From Prevotellaceae bacterium (lineage in GTDB: Bacteria > Bacteroidota > Bacteroidia > Bacteroidales > UBA932): DNA of 8,984 nucleotides. Positions 6,657-8,984 of the stretch are shown here, in pieces (position 1 is the first letter of the stretch; each line of letters opens with the position of its first letter). The notes beneath the pieces were generated by a model. The model saw nothing but the letters and a program-made list of their open reading frames with translations, was not told the DNA's origin and did not search any database. The stretch is from contig JAIRUB010000098.1 in NCBI GenBank assembly GCA_031254635.1, positions 1-8,984 of the forward strand, given 5' to 3'. Both the position numbers and the translations under genes were made by a program.

Positions 6657-7724
6657 ATGAAATTCCTGCGACATATTATTGGCTATATACTAAAAACCAT
6701 TAGTGTGATAATGGCGATAGGATTGGTGTTGTCCTACATTTCTGTTTATATTAATCCCGCAAAATTTTGGGTTCCTGCTTTCTTAGGCTTATTTTTCCTG
6801 CTATTGTTGGTGTTAAATCTTCTCTTAGGCATAGTTTGGGCCTTGCTGCGCCGTAAGATTGCCTGGGTTAATCTTATTGTCATATTGCCGGCCATACTTT
6901 ATCTTCCTTCGTTTATACAAGTGGGGCATAAAGCGCAAGAGCATTCAGCGCCAACTATCAAGGTAATGACTTACAATGTGCATCTTTTTGGACGGGCAGA
7001 TAATAACAAGAACGCCACACTTTCTAACTTTTCAGAATATGTAAAGAAAGAAAACCCCGATATTGTATGTTTTCAAGAAGTAGCCGACTTCGATACGCTG
7101 GTTATTAGTAAAGCTTTCCAACAATATCCTCACCGCTATTATTGTTGTTCGAAGCGAGCAAGTGGATTATTACACGGCAACGGCACTTTTAGTAAATATC
7201 CGATGATTAATACCGGTAATTTTCTGTTTCCGGAAACAAGTAATCGCTGTATTTATACCGATATTGTAGCGCGCGGCGATACTGTTCGTGTATATAATAA
7301 TCACCTACAATCTATCAATCTGAACCTCGAACTTACCGCCCTGCGTATTCGCAAAGAAGAATTGCGCAACGAAGAACTGAAACAAGTTTCCATAAAGCTC
7401 CGTACTGCTTTTGTGAAACGTGCCCAGCAGGTGGACATCATATCCGCACACATAGCATCCTCACCTTATCCCACCATTGTGTGCGGCGATTTTAATGACA
7501 CGCCGGTATCATATACCTACCGGAAGATGAAAGGCAAATTACACGATTGCTTTACTAAGGCAGGAAAGGGAATACCCTCTACTTATCGAGGTTTCTGGCC
7601 TGCTTTCCGCATTGATTACATACTGTGCGCACCATGTTTTCAAACCGTAAAATATCAGGTGCCGCGGGTTAATTATTCCGACCACTATCCGGTTGTTATA
7701 GAACTTGCCAAGCAAAAAGAATAA
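6657..7724 (+). CDS. Membrane-anchored endonuclease/exonuclease/phosphatase-fold protein
   Basis: A 355-aa protein with three N-terminal transmembrane helices (about 9-31, 38-62, 68-87) and a C-terminal EEP domain (about 100-350). The family includes DNase I-like nucleases, sphingomyelinases and inositol phosphatases; the substrate here cannot be told. Active-site elements are complete: TYNVH (Asn107, His109), FQEV (Glu141, metal ligand), NNHLQS, GDFND (Asp278, Asn280), RIDYIL (Asp320) and SDHYPV (Asp342, His343). With an odd number of helices and basic residues at the N-terminus and before helix 3, the catalytic domain is predicted outside the cytoplasm, in the periplasm. This makes a lipid or phosphoester role as likely as a nuclease role. 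ATG 6657 is preferred: an upstream ATG at 6621 would overlap the rhomboid gene by 31 bp and add residues not needed for the first helix. No damage seen. Confidence 0.9.
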   Translation: MKFLRHIIGYILKTISVIMAIGLVLSYISVYINPAKFWVPAFLGLFFLLLLVLNLLLGIVWALLRRKIAWVNLIVILPAILYLPSFIQVGHKAQEHSAPTIKVMTYNVHLFGRADNNKNATLSNFSEYVKKENPDIVCFQEVADFDTLVISKAFQQYPHRYYCCSKRASGLLHGNGTFSKYPMINTGNFLFPETSNRCIYTDIVARGDTVRVYNNHLQSINLNLELTALRIRKEELRNEELKQVSIKLRTAFVKRAQQVDIISAHIASSPYPTIVCGDFNDTPVSYTYRKMKGKLHDCFTKAGKGIPSTYRGFWPAFRIDYILCAPCFQTVKYQVPRVNYSDHYPVVIELAKQKE

Positions 7725-7728
7725 GCTT

Positions 7729-8847
7729 ATGAGAATAGGATTTGATGCCAAAAGAGCTTTTAGAAATTTTACCGGACTTGGCAATTATAGTCGGGCAACC
7801 ATTTCTATTTTGGCGGATTACTATCCCGATAACCAATATTATTTATATACTACACCATACAAACCTCATCCTTTATTAAGTTTTGCCGACAAAGCAAACA
7901 TCAGTATTTGTCCACCTAAAGGATGGCTCAAAGGCTTGCCTTCTATGTGGCGTTACTATGGGCTTGGCGCTAATTTTTTATCTGACAAAGTGAAGCTATT
8001 TCACGGATTAGCTGCTGAACTTCCTGCCAAATTGCCTTCTAAAACACGCAGCGTAGTAACAATTCATGATTTAATCTTCCTGCGTTATCCGGAATATTAT
8101 AAATTTATCGATAGAAAAATATATACGCACAAGTACCGCTCTGCCTGCAAACGCGCCGACTTGATTATTGCCATCAGTGAACAAACCAAGCAGGATATTA
8201 TTAATTTTTTCGGTATCGATGAACAAAAAATCCGCGTAATATATCAGGGCTGTGATTCACAATTTTACAAGCAAGTTAATGATGAAGAAAAAAGTAGTGT
8301 TAAGGAATTGTATCAACTTCCCGACGACTATGTGTTGTACGTTGGCACTATTGAAGAACGTAAAAATTTACTTACCTTAATAAAAGCCTTAGAACTCCTG
8401 CCTACGGCATTAAAATTAGTAGTAGTGGGTAAACCAACTCCCTACTTTAATACGATACGAGCATACATCAGGCAGCATCGGTTGGATGAACGTATCTGCT
8501 TTCAGCATCAGGCAGCTTTTGCTGATTTGCCGACCATTTACCAACAAGCCAAAGTGCTGTGTTATCCCTCCTTGTTCGAAGGTTTTGGTATTCCATTGCT
8601 TGAAGCTTTAAATTCACAAGTTCCGCTTGTTGCTGCCAATTGCTCAAGCCTCCCCGAAGCTGGCGGCCTCGGCAGTTTATATGTTGAACCGCTTAACTAT
8701 GAAGCAATGGCCGAAGCATTGCGTAAAGCGATAGAAGATGAAGCGCTTCGTCAGAAAATGATTGAAGCCGGTGTCAAATATGCCGCAAATTTCCGCGAAG
8801 AGCATATTGCCAAAAATCTTTGGAAGGTATATCAGGAATTAATGTAA
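7729..8847 (+). CDS. GT4-family glycosyltransferase (GT-B fold)
   Basis: Predicted cytoplasmic, possibly membrane-associated enzyme that transfers a sugar from a nucleotide-sugar donor to an acceptor, probably for envelope or exopolysaccharide synthesis; neither donor nor acceptor can be read from sequence. The 372-aa length is typical. The N-terminal Rossmann domain opens MRIGFDAKRAF with the GLGNYSR glycine loop, then VVTIHDLIFLRYPEYY and a DLIIAISEQTKQDI segment. The C-terminal donor-binding domain starts at YVLYVGTIEERKNL (Arg211 and Lys212, likely phosphate contacts) and carries the EX7E motif PSLFEGFGIPLLEAL (Glu284, Glu292). The preferred ATG is 7729, 4 bp after the preceding stop. A TTG at 7705 would add eight residues inside the previous gene and spoil the typical MRIGFDA start. 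No other sugar genes are visible nearby, so this is not evidently part of a capsule locus within the window. Confidence 0.93.
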   Translation: MRIGFDAKRAFRNFTGLGNYSRATISILADYYPDNQYYLYTTPYKPHPLLSFADKANISICPPKGWLKGLPSMWRYYGLGANFLSDKVKLFHGLAAELPAKLPSKTRSVVTIHDLIFLRYPEYYKFIDRKIYTHKYRSACKRADLIIAISEQTKQDIINFFGIDEQKIRVIYQGCDSQFYKQVNDEEKSSVKELYQLPDDYVLYVGTIEERKNLLTLIKALELLPTALKLVVVGKPTPYFNTIRAYIRQHRLDERICFQHQAAFADLPTIYQQAKVLCYPSLFEGFGIPLLEALNSQVPLVAANCSSLPEAGGLGSLYVEPLNYEAMAEALRKAIEDEALRQKMIEAGVKYAANFREEHIAKNLWKVYQELM

Positions 8848-8854
8848 TCGAAAT

Positions 8855-8984
8855 ATGGATACAAAAATTATTCAGGAAGCATTGGCGGTTCTCAAAGCAG
8901 GAGGTTTGCTGCTCTACCCCACTGATACCGTGTGGGGCATAGGCTGTGATGCCACGAATGAAAAGGCAGTGGAAAAAATATACA
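8855..8984 (+). CDS. tsaC: Threonylcarbamoyl-AMP synthase (YrdC/Sua5 family), N-terminal part
   Basis: Only the first 43 codons lie in the window. The protein starts MDTKIIQEALAVLKAGGLLL and continues with YPTDTVWGIGCDATNEKAV, the signature N-terminus of the YrdC/Sua5 family (TDTVWG.GCDA). These enzymes make threonylcarbamoyl-AMP from threonine, bicarbonate and ATP, the first step of t6A modification at position 37 of ANN-decoding tRNAs. The gene starts 7 bp after the glycosyltransferase stop, so it is probably in the same transcript. The residues separating TsaC from the related YciO proteins, and any C-terminal Sua5 domain, lie beyond the edge. Confidence 0.85.
   Translation, partial: MDTKIIQEALAVLKAGGLLLYPTDTVWGIGCDATNEKAVEKIY

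Noticed and set aside
7705..7728. TTG start for the glycosyltransferase
   Set aside because: It lies inside the EEP gene, and the family usually begins at the MRI.FD residues from ATG 7729.
1..8984. CRISPR arrays, tRNA or rRNA genes, riboswitches
   Set aside because: I saw no spaced repeats, no tRNA-like cloverleaf or rRNA stretch, and no leader long enough for a riboswitch.

Overview
The window looks like a chromosomal segment of a Bacteroidetes bacterium, probably order Bacteroidales. The evidence is the short (about 660 aa) GyrB and MutL, whose wording I recall as closest to Bacteroides-type proteins. Start codons lack Shine-Dalgarno sequences, and a good TTG-N19-TAnnTTTG promoter of the Bacteroidetes type lies upstream of gyrB. 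The gene order gyrB / M23 peptidase / small membrane protein / mutL / rhomboid / EEP phosphatase also fits. Species cannot be named from sequence alone.

Layout. Bases 1-176 (+) hold the tail of an open frame resembling the middle of an IS630-family transposase; it loses the resemblance after about base 135. Bases 159-771 (-) hold the decayed 5' part of a phospholipase-D-like (PLD) protein of the type often fused to a helicase. It has one frameshift, one in-frame stop and no C-terminal part. Bases 772-954 are an AT-rich divergent promoter region. From 955 to the right edge everything is on the + strand and closely packed: gyrB, a secreted M23/LysM peptidoglycan hydrolase (overlapping gyrB by 8 bp), a 94-aa single-pass membrane protein, mutL (ATGA overlap), a rhomboid protease, a membrane-anchored endonuclease/exonuclease/phosphatase-fold protein, a GT4 glycosyltransferase, and the start of a YrdC/Sua5 threonylcarbamoyl-AMP synthase cut by the window edge. 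The largest gap in this run is 35 bp and I see no terminator, so it may be one long transcription unit.

How the genes relate. The run mixes DNA topology (GyrB), mismatch repair (MutL), envelope remodelling (M23 peptidase, glycosyltransferase), membrane proteolysis (rhomboid) and tRNA modification (YrdC/Sua5). It reads as a housekeeping cluster, not a dedicated pathway. I did not find a convincing new multi-gene system.

The most interesting signal is inside mutL: four perfect tandem copies of the heptamer AACTCTC at 5427-5454, in the linker just before the C-terminal domain. Seven is not a multiple of three, so gain or loss of one copy truncates MutL at about 442 or 427 residues. This could be a reversible mutator switch. 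The same MutL also lacks the recognisable endonuclease metal-binding motifs.
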